Below are positions 45,445 through 57,664 of a stretch of DNA of 64,000 bases, in pieces. The stretch lies in NCBI GenBank assembly GCA_025093985.1, contig JACAAK010000011.1, forward strand, positions 1,116,001 to 1,180,000, written 5' to 3'. Position 1 is the first letter of the stretch. Each line of letters starts with the position of its first letter. A program made the position numbers and the translations under genes. Below the pieces are notes generated by a model. That model saw only the letters and a list, made by a program, of their open reading frames with translations. It made no database searches and was not told where the DNA came from. This DNA is from Calvatia gigantea. Its lineage: Eukaryota > Basidiomycota > Agaricomycetes > Agaricales > Lycoperdaceae.

Positions 45445-46543
45445 TAGGAAGGGACCTCTTGTCTTTTTGAGGACGGAGGTCGGAGAAATAGTAAAAGAAC
45501 ACGTCGACAAATTCTGTAGAACCCACCGGGATGCGAGTAGCTCGCGTATGTCAACCCCACATGGATAAGATCAAAGAAAAGCAACTGGGAGGGGTTGTCT
45601 GATCAAGTGAAGATAAGTGGCGCGTGGTCATGGGTCCATTTGCCGCAAGAAATGGGAAGATAAAGCAATACGTTCGGGGAATGAAATTCGGAGCAGGGTC
45701 AAAAATTCGTTGATCACAATTGATCCCTTGGGGGTTTTCGCAAGGTAAGGTATCATGATAAATTATACTGGGACTCTACTTACTTCTGCTTTCGATGATA
45801 TCGTCCCTCACAGAGGCAGTTGCTTTATCATCCTGGGGGGCACCTACTCCGCGGGGGATGGATGTGAAGTCGGTTCGAATGATACACGATGGCGCCTGTG
45901 GATGAACCGCAGGACCCTTGCATCAGAACGAATAGGCACCAATGGGGTGTTAAATTATCGGCTAGTGATGAGACAACTCTAGATACATCCAAACCTGATT
46001 AGTTGTTGAGCGCCTGAGACTGTGACGGCTCACCTCGGGATGAGTGTCTAGTAAAGATCGATCATAGCTCGTAGGAAGCACCCACCTGAGCGTGAGCAAA
46101 TGGGCAAGTGAGAGTCAACTTGCAACCAGCGATATCACTGACGGTGTATGTAGTAGGTAAAATGCTCAGCGCGTGGCGTAATCACGTTCATAAAACACAA
46201 GGCACATCAGACATGATGCATGAGGCCTTGAGGCTGTAAGCTGTGTGCACTGCGCAGTGGTATCTCTCCGATGATGAACTTATGAAGCACAGATTACCAT
46301 TGTGCAAGAGAAGAGCCGGGTGATATCTGTTAGCCCATTGTCAAGACGCGAGATACAACGCGACTCAAACAATTAGATGGGCGCTCCGTCCATGTGACTC
46401 GCGCGTTCCCGTTGCTTGCGCATATTTTGGAGATCACGTGTTGTTGGATTGACCTTTGTCCGTTGTGTGTCTGCGATTGTATCCTATCATCTGCGACCAC
46501 CTACTGTCCTCATTCCATACCTCTATACCACAGGCTGGTCGCC
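45445..46543. other. Intergenic, divergent promoter upstream of the B-type cyclin
   Basis: About 1.1 kb without a recognised gene. A CACGTG palindrome lies at 46435-46440, about 105 bp before the cyclin ATG. No CRISPR, mobile element or RNA gene seen. Confidence 0.5.
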
Positions 46544-48502
46544 ATGTCATCAGCTATACCAGTACGTGTTCTAACTTATTTTTTTCTACCGTCAATTTTA
46601 CTAACTGTCTGCCAGACACGTCGTGCAGTCCGGGTAACTCGTTCAGCTGCACTTAAGGACAATGAAAATGCAAACGCTCGACCTTCAAGGATTGCCACAA
46701 GGAGCAAGCCTCCATCTACCACCGGCACCGTTTCTACTGCTCCCGGAGTCGGTGGCATTACTCGTGCAACGGCAGCATCCAAGGCAAGGGCCCTCGCCGC
46801 CAGTGACGTTAAGGTGGATCCCACTGCTGTCAAACGCAAACGTGAAGCTCTCGGAGAGGTCGCTATCAACAACAAACCCAAGTTCATTGCAGCTAAAGGA
46901 AAGGAGAAGGAAAACACCAAGGAGACCTTCGACGGTGTCGTCGTAAAGGCGAAGCCTACCATCCGTCAACCTCTGAAAACAGTCGGCACGAAGCAAATCG
47001 CCAAACCATCTGATGCTCATATCGTCAAAAAAGGAAAGGAGGCGCCACCCCCACAACCTGTCAAGGAGGTAAAGCCTGCACCTGCCAAGGATGAGCATGC
47101 CATGGCTGTCGATCCACCTACAATACCCAGTCTTATCAAGCGCGGATCTTTGCCACCGAAAGAGGCTCGTCAAGCATCCAAGAAACTCTCAACTCGCGAA
47201 TCACGGTCCAAGCCCAAAGCTCAGGCAGAAGAGGATGACGCTGAAGATCACCGCGATATGAAGAGACGACGCACATCGTCAGAGGCTCCAGAGGACCCTC
47301 GTGAAATTGAAGAGGCGCGCGTTCAGACAGAGGAAGCAGCCATTGCCGCCCGCATTGCCTCTGAGCTCGAGGCATACGCAGACGAACCTGAAGCCGACCC
47401 AGAGGACTCGGCATGGGACGACCTCGATGCCGATGATGTTGATGATCCTTTGATGGTCAGTGAATACGTGGTGGACATTTTCAAATATTTGTGTCAAGTC
47501 GAGGTAAATTTTTTGATCGTTTTTCCGTATCCGTTCGTTGATTTTATGTTTTCAGCTTACTACGATGCCCAATCCTCATTACATGGAGAGCCAAAAAGAG
47601 CTCGCATGGAAAATGCGTGGAATCCTCATGGATTGGCTCATCCAGGTTCATGTTCGCTTTCGCCTGCTACCCGAGACCCTCTTTCTCTGCGTCAATCTCA
47701 TTGACCGTTTCCTCTCTGCGCGCGTAGTTTCGCTGGCGAAACTCCAACTTGTAGGCGTGACATGTCTGTTCATTGCTTCAAAATTCGAGGAAGTTATATC
47801 CCCTTCCGTTTCACATTTCCTCCTTTGTGCGGACTCCACGTATACCGAGGCAGAGATTCTCCAGGCTGAGCGTTATGTCCTCAAAACTCTTGATTGGAAC
47901 TTAAGTTACCCCAACCCTGTACACTACCTTCGTCGTGTCAGCAAGGCGGACGGATACGATGTCAAGGTCCGGACTTTGGCAAAATACCTTCTCGAAATTA
48001 GTTGTCTCGAGTGGCGAATGATTGCGGCGCCCCCTTCGCTTATGGCAGCAGCATCTATTTGGCTAGCCAGACTTGCCTTGGGATATGAACAATGGGCAAG
48101 TGTGGCGACCCATTATTCTCGTCCCCACATCTGATATTTATTCATCCAGACGCCCAATCTCGCCCATTACTCCGGTTACTCGGAAAGCGCACTAGTCCCA
48201 ACTGCCAATCTCATGTTGAACTACGTCCTCAAGCCGATTCGACATGATTCCTTCCACAAGAAGTATGCCGGGAAACGGTATTACAAGGTTCGTTCGTGTA
48301 ACCTATCCTGAGCCGCATACATTGATCACTCTCGCAGTCAAGCATTTATATGAGGGAATGGGCACTTGACCGCTGGCAAGAGGAGACTCAAGTCAACCTT
48401 GCTCAAGAGCTTCCTCGGTTAAAGGTCGAGATCCGCATTGAGCGTGAGCAGATGGAACGACAGCTACAAGCAGAACAAGCCGCAGTCGCAGAAGAGAGAT
48501 AA
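46544..48502 (+). CDS. B-type (G2/M) cyclin
   Basis: Regulatory partner of the mitotic CDK. ATG at 46544 encodes MSSAIP, then an intron at about 46562-46614 joins TRRAVRVTRSAALKDNEN. The N-terminal region holds a destruction box REALGEVAIN (RxALGxxxN) and many lysines. An acidic stretch precedes the cyclin box. The box opens after an intron with MPNPHYMESQKELAWKMRGI and LMDWLIQVHVRFRLLPETLF, then LVGVTCLFIASKFEEV and TLDWNLSYPNPVHYLRRVSK, the classic B-cyclin N-lobe. The C-lobe has YLLEISCLEWRMIAAPPSLM and, over introns, YSGYSESALVPTANLML. It ends with a Gln/Glu-rich helix and TAA at 48500-48502. Levels should fall at anaphase by APC/C recognition of the D box. Confidence 0.9.
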
Positions 48503-49297
48503 CACCCCCACAAATTATTGCCAAACCATAAAGCTATCTTATCTATCCCATCTCACCACTAATATCACCGACCCGCTCATTCCCACTTTTCTTGCTGGGT
48601 TTTACGACCGTTGATCTTCCCTCGTTCCCTCTCTCCTCTTATGCGACGCCCCCGACCCTTCCACACTCCCCTGGATCTCGGACGTACTTGCCTTGCCACC
48701 CCGCCACACTCCATTCGCAATACCCTTCCAACGTTGCATTGTCTATACATTCAAGAACAACAAACAAACAATACCGTCAACTGTAGCCAACTGTCTTCCA
48801 TCATCCTTCAATATTTTATTAAATCGCTTTACGCATTTGGGTCTCCCGTCTGTTTTCACTTCTTGCATCTGGTCAAATTAATCTTCCGTTGCTGCTGGAA
48901 GTTGGGTGGTTGTTCATAGTTGTCCTTCGCTTTCCCTATATCCATTCTGGTATCGGGTGATGACCATTCTTGAGCTGTTTTCGTTGTCCATCAACTTGTT
49001 ATCCCTTCCTTTTTTTTCGGACTTTAGATGTGTTTCAGTCTCTTGTTCTGTCACTTGTATACACTATCGTTTATCCGGTGACTACCGTTGGCACGAAGGT
49101 GTGGCAATCAAGATAGACTACGCTGCAGTTGAAGGATGTTGGTTGGCTTTTGCTTCTTTGATTTCCCTCACTCGGTCATATTTGGTTTTGTTCCCCTAGT
49201 CAAATGTACTATACCATGCCTTAAAAACCAATTGGTATATTAGAAACCCAAATTACATGGTGCGCCGAAAATGAGGGTTATAAATCTAAGGTGAGAT
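48503..49297. other. Intergenic, convergent 3' ends
   Basis: About 795 bp between the cyclin stop and the uS15m stop. T- and C-rich, no gene recognised; probably 3' untranslated sequence of both genes. Confidence 0.5.
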
Positions 49298-50351
49298 CTA
49301 AAGAACAAGTTCGCCTTCAACGCTCTTCTGGTCGAGAGCGAGACGCGGAAGAACAGCTTCGTAACGATCTTGGCTCTCGCTCTTCAAGTATCGTAGAATT
49401 TTCGCGCGTTCGTGAATGAGTTTTCGGAGGCCGCGACGGTTACCCACATCACGCTTGAACGTGGTCAAGTGACTCCACAAGTTGCGGATTTTGTATGTCA
49501 AAAGTGCAGCTAAAGGCCATTGTTTATTAGATGACAGACAAGAGTCAGAAGCGAAGGTCCACTGACCCTGAACTTCCGCACGACCGGGGTCAAAAGGATT
49601 CTCGGGTGCCGAGAATTCCAGAACAATCCTCCGCTTATTCTCGTACGCTATACCTTTAGCGTTCGCGTTCCGCAAGTCGATAACCTTTGCAAACGCGTCG
49701 AGTTTTGCAGTTTCCTTCTTCACTGCCTCTGTCTGCCTCTGTGCAAGTACTTCGGCAGGAGGAAGGGAAACTTTCGAGTCAAAGACGGAATTGAAATGCG
49801 AAGTGGTTGCCAGAAAAGGAGCTTGGGCACTCAGAACAGGAAGTTCCTCGAACAGCATCTTCTTCTCGACTTCACCGATGCCATAGTTTGCGTCTCTGGG
49901 GACCTGAACCGTTGCCCCAAGCTCAGAAATCTCAATTGAATCTGCGAGATTTGGAGACGTAGAAGAAGCTGAAGAGGAAGAGGAGGGGGACTGAACGGAG
50001 GCCGCGGGAGGTCCATTGAGGTTGTGTGGGTTTACAAGGCATTTCGCGAGGTCACAGTTGGGCCATAACGTTGCTTCTTCGCGTGTACGGGTTCCGAGGA
50101 TGACGCTGGGCCGGTCCTCGGCCTCCTTTGCGTGTCGCTCTAGCGTGCGTTGGATGTTACGTTTCTTGGCGGACTGGCCTTGGCGGCCTGAAGCACGGAG
50201 GACGGCGGCAGTGTGGAACGAGGTCGATGTGGAAGGAAGATGGGTGGAGGTAGAAGCCAACGACCACGACACTGAAAAGAGATAAGTAAGGCTGTATATT
50301 ATACATAACAAAGAACTTTGACTTACCCTGAGAGAGACTCGCCCTGAGCAT
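49298..50351 (-). CDS. Mitochondrial ribosomal protein uS15m
   Basis: Small-subunit mitoribosome protein of the bacterial S15 family. ATG at 50351 (MLRASLSQ), joined over an intron to VSWSLASTSTHLPSTSTS, an Arg/Ser-rich, acid-free start typical of a mitochondrial presequence. A long fungal-type N-terminal extension follows (for example NCDLAKCLVNPHNLNGPPA). The conserved S15 fold is at the C terminus: AALLTYKIRNLWSHLTTFKR, DVGNRRGLRKLIHERAKILR and YLKSESQDRYEAVLPRL, matching the S15 H-x-x-D-x-x-xRRGLxxL-x-x-RRxLLxYL signature in pattern. A second intron lies near 49505-49565. TAG at 49298-49300. A bacterial S15 has about 89 residues; this one is about 300 because of the extension, as in yeast Mrps28. 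Confidence 0.85.
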
Positions 50352-50771
50352 CTTTGAACCTCGGGCAACTTCAGCTGGTGCAGACGTGCAATGAGCAAAG
50401 ACGAAACCGGTGAATAAAATATGGTCATGTGACCTACTGTTCCTTTATTTGGCTCTGTGTCCCATTGTAGGCGCTCAGTCATAAAAAAGCCCATGTAACA
50501 CTGACTTCAACAACATCCACAAGATGAAAATGTCCCTGTTTCAGAAGCAATAAAGCCAATACTACTGACACCACCCCGTTCTGTAAGGCAGTCCATTCAC
50601 TGGTGTGCCTGAATCATTTTCACGTGCGAGGTCTTAAACCAAGCGCCGCCGCATAGTGAGCTGTGAGCCTGTGGAGTTGGCCCAGCCACGCCTCTTCCTT
50701 TTAAAATGTCTCTTTTTCCGCAATTTCTTAACAAACTGAGCCACCACCACCTCCAAAGTTCAAAAAACACA
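50352..50771. other. Intergenic
   Basis: About 420 bp upstream of uS15m and of the pseudogene at 50772. Nothing recognised. Confidence 0.5.
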
Positions 50772-51746
50772 ATGAAGTCCCCATCATGGCTGTCTTATGC
50801 TGAATCGGAGAAAGATTTCAAAGATCACGCTCTTATCCCTCCCCCGCTCACAATAGAAACCCTACCTGCATTGGTACTAGCATTTAAATGCGCAAAGGAG
50901 TATATCTTGTCACCAGTCGGTATTCCACCCTCAACCAAACATTTCCGCGGGAAGACATGGTCTCGCGCACAAAGATCGAGCAGGAGCTGAAAGAACTCAA
51001 AGTCTATGTGATCAGATGGTTGGAGGAAGGCACCAACGGATCAGAAGTACAACAGAGATTCCTTCCATATATTGTCAGAGAACCCACCTGACAAAACAGT
51101 GGCCATCGGAAATATTTTCATTGATCTCCAAGTAAGTGTGATATCCGATATCTAACTTTTGGCAGCCAAACTGAACCACCAAATACCTCCAGGATGCTCA
51201 TTACTTCCTTCCGAAAGGAGAAGCACTTCACTGGACGAAGGCAGAGTCTCGTCTTGTTGTTTTGATGGCGTGGTTCATTCTCCACGCTGCTGTCGAGGCA
51301 CTCATCAGTATTTTATACCAGAAAAGGATTGTCAAGCCATCCAGACCAGCCCAGCTTGCCTTCTGGGAGGATCGAGCTCGAGTAAAGCTTCTTGGGGGGG
51401 ATCATGAAGGTAGACCATTTGGTAACGGGAGCTGGTTGATGGAGGACAGGTTGGGTGGAAAGCTGTGCCTTTTTGTAAGGATGAAAACTTCCTTCCTGGC
51501 TCTTCTAACACTTGAAACGTACGTAGGAAACAGAGGATCGGCTTGTTATTTCACGGCCAGACAAGCGCGTGTATTATCCTTTCACGGATCAAATGGTTGA
51601 CGACTTCTTGTCATGTGGTACGTCGTCAGATCATCTTGAATTCATCAATTTGGTCTTCAACTGGATCTGGTGGCGAAATTTCCAGACCGGGTGGTGTACG
51701 AGCAACTTTACCCTTTGACCCACAGTGGTCCTGGACAGGTGTTTGA
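50772..51746 (+). pseudogene. Unknown gene family, copy A, with frameshifts
   Basis: ATG at 50772 (MKSPSWLSYAESEKDFKDHA). The sequence aligns with copy B (from 55949), and the paralog comparison shows two breaks. One base is missing near 50925 (AKEYILSPVGI, then TLNQTFPREDMVSRTKIEQE). A two-base shift occurs near 51035 (KVYVIRWLEE, then DSFHILSENPPDKT). Beyond, it reads cleanly: GNIFIDLQ, intron, DAHYFLPKGEALHWTKAESR and LVVLMAWFILHAAVEALISI, then FWEDRARVKLLGG and LGGKLCLF. A final exon has ETEDRLVISRPDKRVYYPFT and DPQWSWTGV before TGA (51744-51746). I do not recognise the family. GC content and CpG frequency are normal, unlike copy B. Confidence 0.6.
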
Positions 51747-51822
51747 CCGGTCTGATGAATCATAACAGAGCAGCATATCCTCCTCCCGACTTATCTAGAA
51801 CTTATTTTATGAAAACTTGAAC

Positions 51823-52197
51823 TCATGTACTTGCACCAATGAATCCTTGTTCCGGCTTGATGGGATTAAAGAAATTCTGGGTTGGGAGTCCGAGCGGCTC
51901 TAAGAGTTTAATACCACAAGTGTAAAAGATTGCAGGAGCACCTTTGTTCAGACTATGGACACACCGTGACCGCAAGCAGACCCAGTTTGAATCAAAAAGC
52001 GCCCCAATTTTAATTGTCAATGTCCTCAACTTAGGGTCATTTTCGAGTTCGAACTTAACAGCGTTATATTTTGCACCTCCGGAATGCTGGTCAGCTTCCT
52101 GCAAGTTCGCAGGTAGTATCGGAGGTCCAGTTGTGAAAAAAACAAATCTTAAACGAAATACCGCCGGTTATACCACATTGTGGTCCTGGGAGGTCAT
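51823..52197 (-). CDS. Small uncharacterised protein, about 99 residues
   Basis: Two exons: 52174-52197 encodes MTSQDHNV, and after a 75-nt intron (52099-52173) exon 2 at 51823-52098 encodes EADQHSGGAKYNAVKFELEN and KLRTLTIKIGALFDSNWVCL, then CVHSLNKGAPAIFYTCGIK and PEQGFIGAST. It looks like a genuine small globular domain with alternating hydrophobic strands, but I recognise no family. It lies 134 bp beyond the RPN1 stop on the same strand and 77 bp from pseudogene copy A. An alternative is that it is a longer gene whose other exons were missed. Confidence 0.45.
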
Positions 52198-52330
52198 CGG
52201 ACAGGATCCGGGCCGACAGGTGACATGATAACCAGAGTGACATTAGGACGTATTCCCAATTGATATTTCAGATGTTCATGTTCAGCCATCTATCGCAGAA
52301 ATATGGAGCAAGCCCTACCCCTGACGTTAA

Positions 52331-55300
52331 CTACACGTCCATCTTGTCCTCTTTCTCCCACCCAGGATTCTTTTGTAAAATCACAAAGCCCTCCATCACA
52401 TGTGCAAATGAGATATACTCTTCCGTTCCTAGCTCGCCTCTCTCCGTTGTCCCCAACCGGACAGGTGTCTGATGTGTCTGGAAACCTGATATCGTTCTTG
52501 GCTTGCCTGCTTGTCCAACAACGTCCACAGCCTGCCCGACGCGGACCGTGACTGGAATGCTCCGTAGGTCTTCGTCGAGGGTAATCAAGAACCGTGGGTA
52601 CATTGCTGGTACGAGGAAGAAGAACATCCAGTGATACTTATCGAGGATGACTGGGGATGGCCATTAGGCAGAGAAACAACACATCGACAAGGGAGTACTT
52701 ACAAGCTTTTGGATCCAAGAACGCTGTCAGAACGCCCAATAAACCAGCAACGGCGGGTTTACTCATGATCTCACGATCGCAAAAGAATGGGTTAATGCCG
52801 ATAGTACCCTTGCCCATGTGCACTAATCCCTGGGCGACGCGAACCATGAATAAACAATCAGGTTCCTTCTGGTAATATCCGGCCAACTGCCTCAGCATCT
52901 GTGCTAACCGAGCGTTATTGGTTCCAGCGCCAATGATACCCATGGCGAAGATGGCATTAAGAGCGACACCGAGGTCATTGTCGTGGCTGTATTTTGATAG
53001 GGTATCGAGAAGGGGAAGCTGGGGGTTTGACGCGCTGACAAACGCAATGGCTAGCGGAACGGCTCTCCGGATAACAGGTTCGCCGTAATGCATCTGGGGG
53101 AGGGAGTCAACAACGGTCAGATGATAATGACGGGAAAAGAGGGCTGACAAGGTGGTTAAACTGCCGTAGGGCCATCTCAGCTCCAATTTCTTCCCCCATG
53201 GCGATCATAGATATAGCGAGGACGGCGAAGGCCTGGAATGTATCGTCGGCCTTCTCATCCTTCTCATCCTTTCCACCTTCGCTGGAGGTACCGACATGGT
53301 CATCGCAGTGATGTAACATCGTTTGGACCTTGAGTACATTTCCTGTTCCAGCATATGCGCATGCTTCGACAAGGACTTGGGCGGTCTTGGAGATCGGATG
53401 GTCGATTGCCTTTAGAAACTCGATTGTTGCGTCAGACTCCTCCTGTGCACCTATCAGATCCGATGTGAGCCGTCGAATTGCCCGATGGGTGCAAGTAAGA
53501 ACCTACCGAGGTACAGTAACGCCAAACCAAGAATGAAAAACTTGGCCCATTTGTCGTCTAGCCCCTTGTCTCCGGCCTCATGTTTCTCCAGCAATGTTTG
53601 CAACATGGTTGAAGACACATCGCCGTTCTTGCTTCCCACAAATATGAATCCAAGGGATAGGGCCGCTAATGCTGAAATTTCCATCGTCACGGAGTCGTCG
53701 GAAACGTGTGGAAGGATGTAAGGGATGATGTCCTCGCGGTGCGAACCGCAGTACGCCAGACCAAGACCAACAAAAGCTGCACTTTTTAGAGGAACGGATT
53801 TGTTCTCTGTGTATTCCCCGAGGAGTGCTAGTGCGGCATCAGCCTCCGTCCGTACACCAGTATTGAGAATTCCAGTGGCAAGGAGGGCCCCTGCCTAAGG
53901 ATGCAAGGTCAACATCGTTCCATTGAAGGAGAAGGCTTGATTTGAGTACCTTGATATTTTCTTCCGATGAATACGTGTACTTGTCGACGTGAGAAAGACC
54001 AATGTCGGTATCCCATAGCAAACTCAGGCCCAGGGACGCGGTTGCACTTAGCATACCTACCAAGTTGTATTTAAGACGGATATAATAGTACGTGGAAAAG
54101 GGGGCGCACCATGATCCTTGTTCTTGTATATCCAACTGTTACCCTCATCGGCCTCGACCAGGAGCTTGTCGTTACCGAACCCAGCATTCACGAAGGCATT
54201 GACAAAAGTGCCAGCTAAGTTGGCCCGCGCAGAGTCAATGTTTGCTGTCACACCTGGTCCTAAAATGCACGGTTAACCCAAAGGGATGTCATAAAAAGAT
54301 GATGTAACGCACTTGTGTTTTCCAGATGTGATTTGTAAACATCTTCCAGAGACTTGGATTCTAGGACACCCAATTCCTTGCCAAACTCCCGAAAATGCGT
54401 ACTGAGGTGAGCGTTACTCAGGCACTCAATCAAATCCTCCGGGAATTCTTCGATCATTTCTTCGGTATCAGAGTCTTCAATGGGATGCAACCATTCTAGT
54501 GGTATCTGTGCACGGGCGATCAAGAAAGCTAATTGGCGTTTCATTAAGCTGGTAAAATGGATGGTAGCCGTTAGGTTACTGAAATCTCAAACAAGAAGGG
54601 AAAGCGCACGGGTTTCCAGGTGCATTGAAGTCTTCGCGTATCATATCCGGATTGCCGAGCCGGATGGAAAGTGCGAGCGCCTCGGGGAATTTGCGGTATT
54701 GTACATAGATTGCATGTGCTGTAGTCAAGAAATTGACGTCATCGGGCGGGGGTAGAAGGTTGACACATCTAGATAGTAAGTGAAAGGTGATTCCTATAAC
54801 ATTGTATAACCAGAAGCGCAAAGACGAACCTGATCATATACTGACACACTCTATTGAAATTGTTTTCGTCAACAAGCCCAACAACCTCATCCACGATTTC
54901 CAATTCCTCCAGCAGATCCACAGCATCTGGCTCCGCATTATGGTTCAACAGAAATATAGCACACTCTTTTGCTAGTGCGCGGAGGTCATCAACGGAACCG
55001 GGAAGAGGCACATGTTCAGTGGCGCCCCCGATCCCAGCAGCTTCCTCCTCCCGCAGGTTGTACTCTTCACCAAGTTCTGCAGCAAGGTGTCTCACGTATT
55101 CATGACCCCATGAACCAGGATCCGCGAGTGGAGAAAAGGGAGGGCGAAGGGCAGCGGCCAGAAGTCGATAGCGGAGGGTACCTCGGGGTTGAGTGTCGGA
55201 ATACGTCATCGCGAGAACAGAAAGGATATCAGCGAACAGGCTCTGTATTGTAATGTGAACAACCGGAATTTGAACGCTAGTATTATGGGGTTTACTTTAT

Positions 55301-55790
55301 CTTCGGATGGTGACCATGTTTCGTACAAAGCCTGTAGGTCAGGATAATGAGGGCGCAAGAACTTGAGAGGTTTCGGCACGGAAGTCATCGAGGAGGTAGA
55401 TGTTCGAATGAGTGTACGGAGGGTTTCTAGTGCTGGTCTATACAGTGTGGATGTCCGATTCCTAGGTACCCTTCAGCACCTCACGAAACACCGAGATCAT
55501 GAGTGGTCGAGATACCTTCAATCGTTCAACCAGCATCTCCAGCTCCCCCTTCAACTGTTGATCCTCCTCCGACTGTAACATAATACTTTGTGTCAGTTCT
55601 ATGATGCAATTCCGAACGAGAAAGGTCGACGTACGAGTTCTTCACCTTCACCCGCCTTCCCATCTTCCTGCTTGGTCGGCTGCGATACCTTGGAAGATCC
55701 CTCAAGTTTGTCGGGTTCTTCTCCAGGTTTTTCCTTCTTCTTGGGGTCTTCCGAAGGAACCTTGATGGTGAATTCCTGGGCTTTCGTCAT
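52331..55790 (-). CDS. RPN1: 26S proteasome regulatory subunit RPN1 (PSMD2)
   Basis: Base subunit of the 19S regulatory particle; docks ubiquitin receptors and Ubp6. The ATG at 55790 starts [20 protein letters not shown], followed by the charged N-terminal region. Exons over the whole gene read as the helical N-terminal domain (for example [36 protein letters not shown]) and then the toroid of PC repeats, with glycine-rich turns such as [40 protein letters not shown] and [20 protein letters not shown]. The C-terminal domain has [20 protein letters not shown] and [20 protein letters not shown], stop 52331-52333. About nine introns are seen. I noticed no frame break. Expression is expected to be constitutive. 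Confidence 0.92.
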
Positions 55791-55948
55791 GGTATGTAGG
55801 GAATGATTATAGGATTTTGGAACGGCTTTGAACAGATTAGCGAACCGCGACGCGCGTCCTGATCGTTTTTCTCACGACTTGATAAGGAAGGTCACTAACT
55901 TACGATGCCCTAAAACATCCCCTTTTCAGCGCCTCTTATAAACGGTCA

Positions 55949-57005
55949 TTGCCACGACCAGGGTTCAAAGACACACTGGAACTCCCCTCCTGGTTGCATT
56001 ATGCAAAGTCCGGGGAAGACTTCAAAAATCTCGCTCTTGTCCCTCCCCCGTCTATGATTGAAACCTTACCTGCATTGGCACTTGTGTTTAAATGTGCAAA
56101 GGAGTCTATTTTATCACAAACTGGAATTTCTGCACTCAACCAAACATTCTCAGAGGAAGATATTCCACGTGTGAATATTGAGCAAGAGCTGAGGGAACTG
56201 AAAATTTATGTGATTAAGTGGCTAGAGGTTGACCAAAAGGAGTACAGGTGTAATAAGGATCCTTTCCATATCAGGCCTGAGAATCTATCAAATGAGATGG
56301 TTGTGTTTGGAAACATTTTTATTGATCTGCCAGTTTGTGTTTTTTTTTTTTTTTTTCTTTGATGGATAAATGAATAACTGATACCTTAAGAATGCTCATT
56401 ATTTCCTTCCTAAAGGAGAAGTGATTTATTGGACCAAAGCAGAGTGTTGTCAAGTTGTTTTGACATCATGGTTTATTCTTCATGCTGTTGTTGGGGCACT
56501 TGTTAGTGTTCTCTGTTGAAAACAGATTGTCATGCCATCTTGACTAGTAAAGCTTGTCTTCTGGAATGACCAATTGAGGTTTCTTGGAGAAGTCCATGAA
56601 TCAGTCTCTGGATGCTTAATACCATATAGTAGCCATAGCTGGTTATTGGAAGACCAGTTGGGTGGAAAGCTCTGTCTCTTTGTAAGTATAGGATTCTCCA
56701 TTTAACTCTCTTCTAATACTTGGAAGTTGAAACACAGGAAGTAGAGGATCAACTTGTTATTACATGACTAGGCAAAGTGTGTTATCCATTCACAGATGAA
56801 ATGATTGAAAATTTCCTGTCATGTAGTGTGTCCGTTGTAGCCCCATCCTTATAAATCTTAAGCTGATTCCAAATTGAAATCTGTGACCCCTTCCCCCTAG
56901 ATCAGGCTGTCTATGAAACACAGTACACTGTATCCTTTGGCCCACAATGGTCCTGGACAAGAGCTTGACCACTGTGATGAACCCTATACCAAGAACAGGG
57001 CAGTC
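55949..57005 (+). pseudogene. Unknown gene family, copy B, decayed and CpG-depleted
   Basis: Paralog of copy A at 50772. The first part is open: LELPSWLHYAKSGEDFKNLA, ETLPALALVFKCAKESIL, ALNQTFSEEDIPRVNIEQEL, ELKIYVIKWLEV and VVFGNIFIDL. A 16-base T run (56340-56355) follows at the position of the first intron. Downstream, the counterpart of copy A's DAHYFLPKGEA exon reads NAHYFLPKGEVIYWTKAE and WFILHAVVGALVSVLC, then meets TGA stops. The end matches copy A near TGGTCCTGGAC, around 56949-56960. The substitutions relative to copy A are largely C to T and G to A. The function is unknown; it is not expected to be expressed as a full protein. Confidence 0.65.
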
Positions 57006-57664
57006 TACTATCCTTCTCCTGGATTACCACAGGGTTTTTTCAGAAAATATTGAACTTATGTTATTCTGGGTTGTGAAAATGATTATAACACCTCACAACT
57101 TGATAAGGAAAGTATTCTTGAGAGGTCTGTAATTGGAAGGACATACAAATGTTGTAAACTACAGTCAAAGCAAGAATATAATGTGTCTATCTGAAGCATT
57201 GGATTTTTTTGCAAAACAATCCATCTCTCAAGGGCAGAGGTAGGACCAGTTGACCCTCCCCTGTTGCAAAGTTCCTCCATTTTTGTGGAGGAAACTATGT
57301 CATAGTCCAAAACAATTATTTATATGCCTTATGTGCAATTTTACTGTTTCTTTAACACCCTTTCTAGCCTTCCATGCATCAACATGTGTTTGGTTACGAA
57401 CCTCCTTCCATGTCAGGCAATGTTAATGGCAATAATTGGAGGACATGCAGTAGGGACAGTACTGACCACAGGCTTTTTTTTTTCAAGTGTCAGGTGTATT
57501 GTCTGCAAGGCCAAACAACCAACTTTGCATTGGGTTGTCAGATGGAGAAGTCAATATTTGACAGACCTAACTTGACTGTGTGTGTGCCCCAGTCCTTCAG
57601 CCAAAGTATGCAATAGACAGTCCCAGAAGATAATTGCATCATTGTTACATAGAGGACTTCAAGT
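56051..57664. other. CpG-depleted block
   Basis: By eye I count only three CG dinucleotides (near 56168, 56833 and 57397) in about 1.6 kb, while flanking DNA has many per 100 bp. TG and CA are abundant. It covers pseudogene copy B and extends about 650 bp beyond it. The pattern fits long-term cytosine methylation at CpG followed by deamination. Confidence 0.8.

Noticed and set aside
49298..50494. Alternative upstream start for uS15m at 50494
   Set aside because: The frame before 50351 is not joined by a start in context, and it includes the first intron; the ATG at 50351 gives a presequence-like start.
56340..56355. Poly-T run as evidence of a retroposed copy
   Set aside because: Copy B retains the equivalent intron position (the T run lies in it) and shared flanking DNA with copy A, so retroposition of mRNA is not supported.
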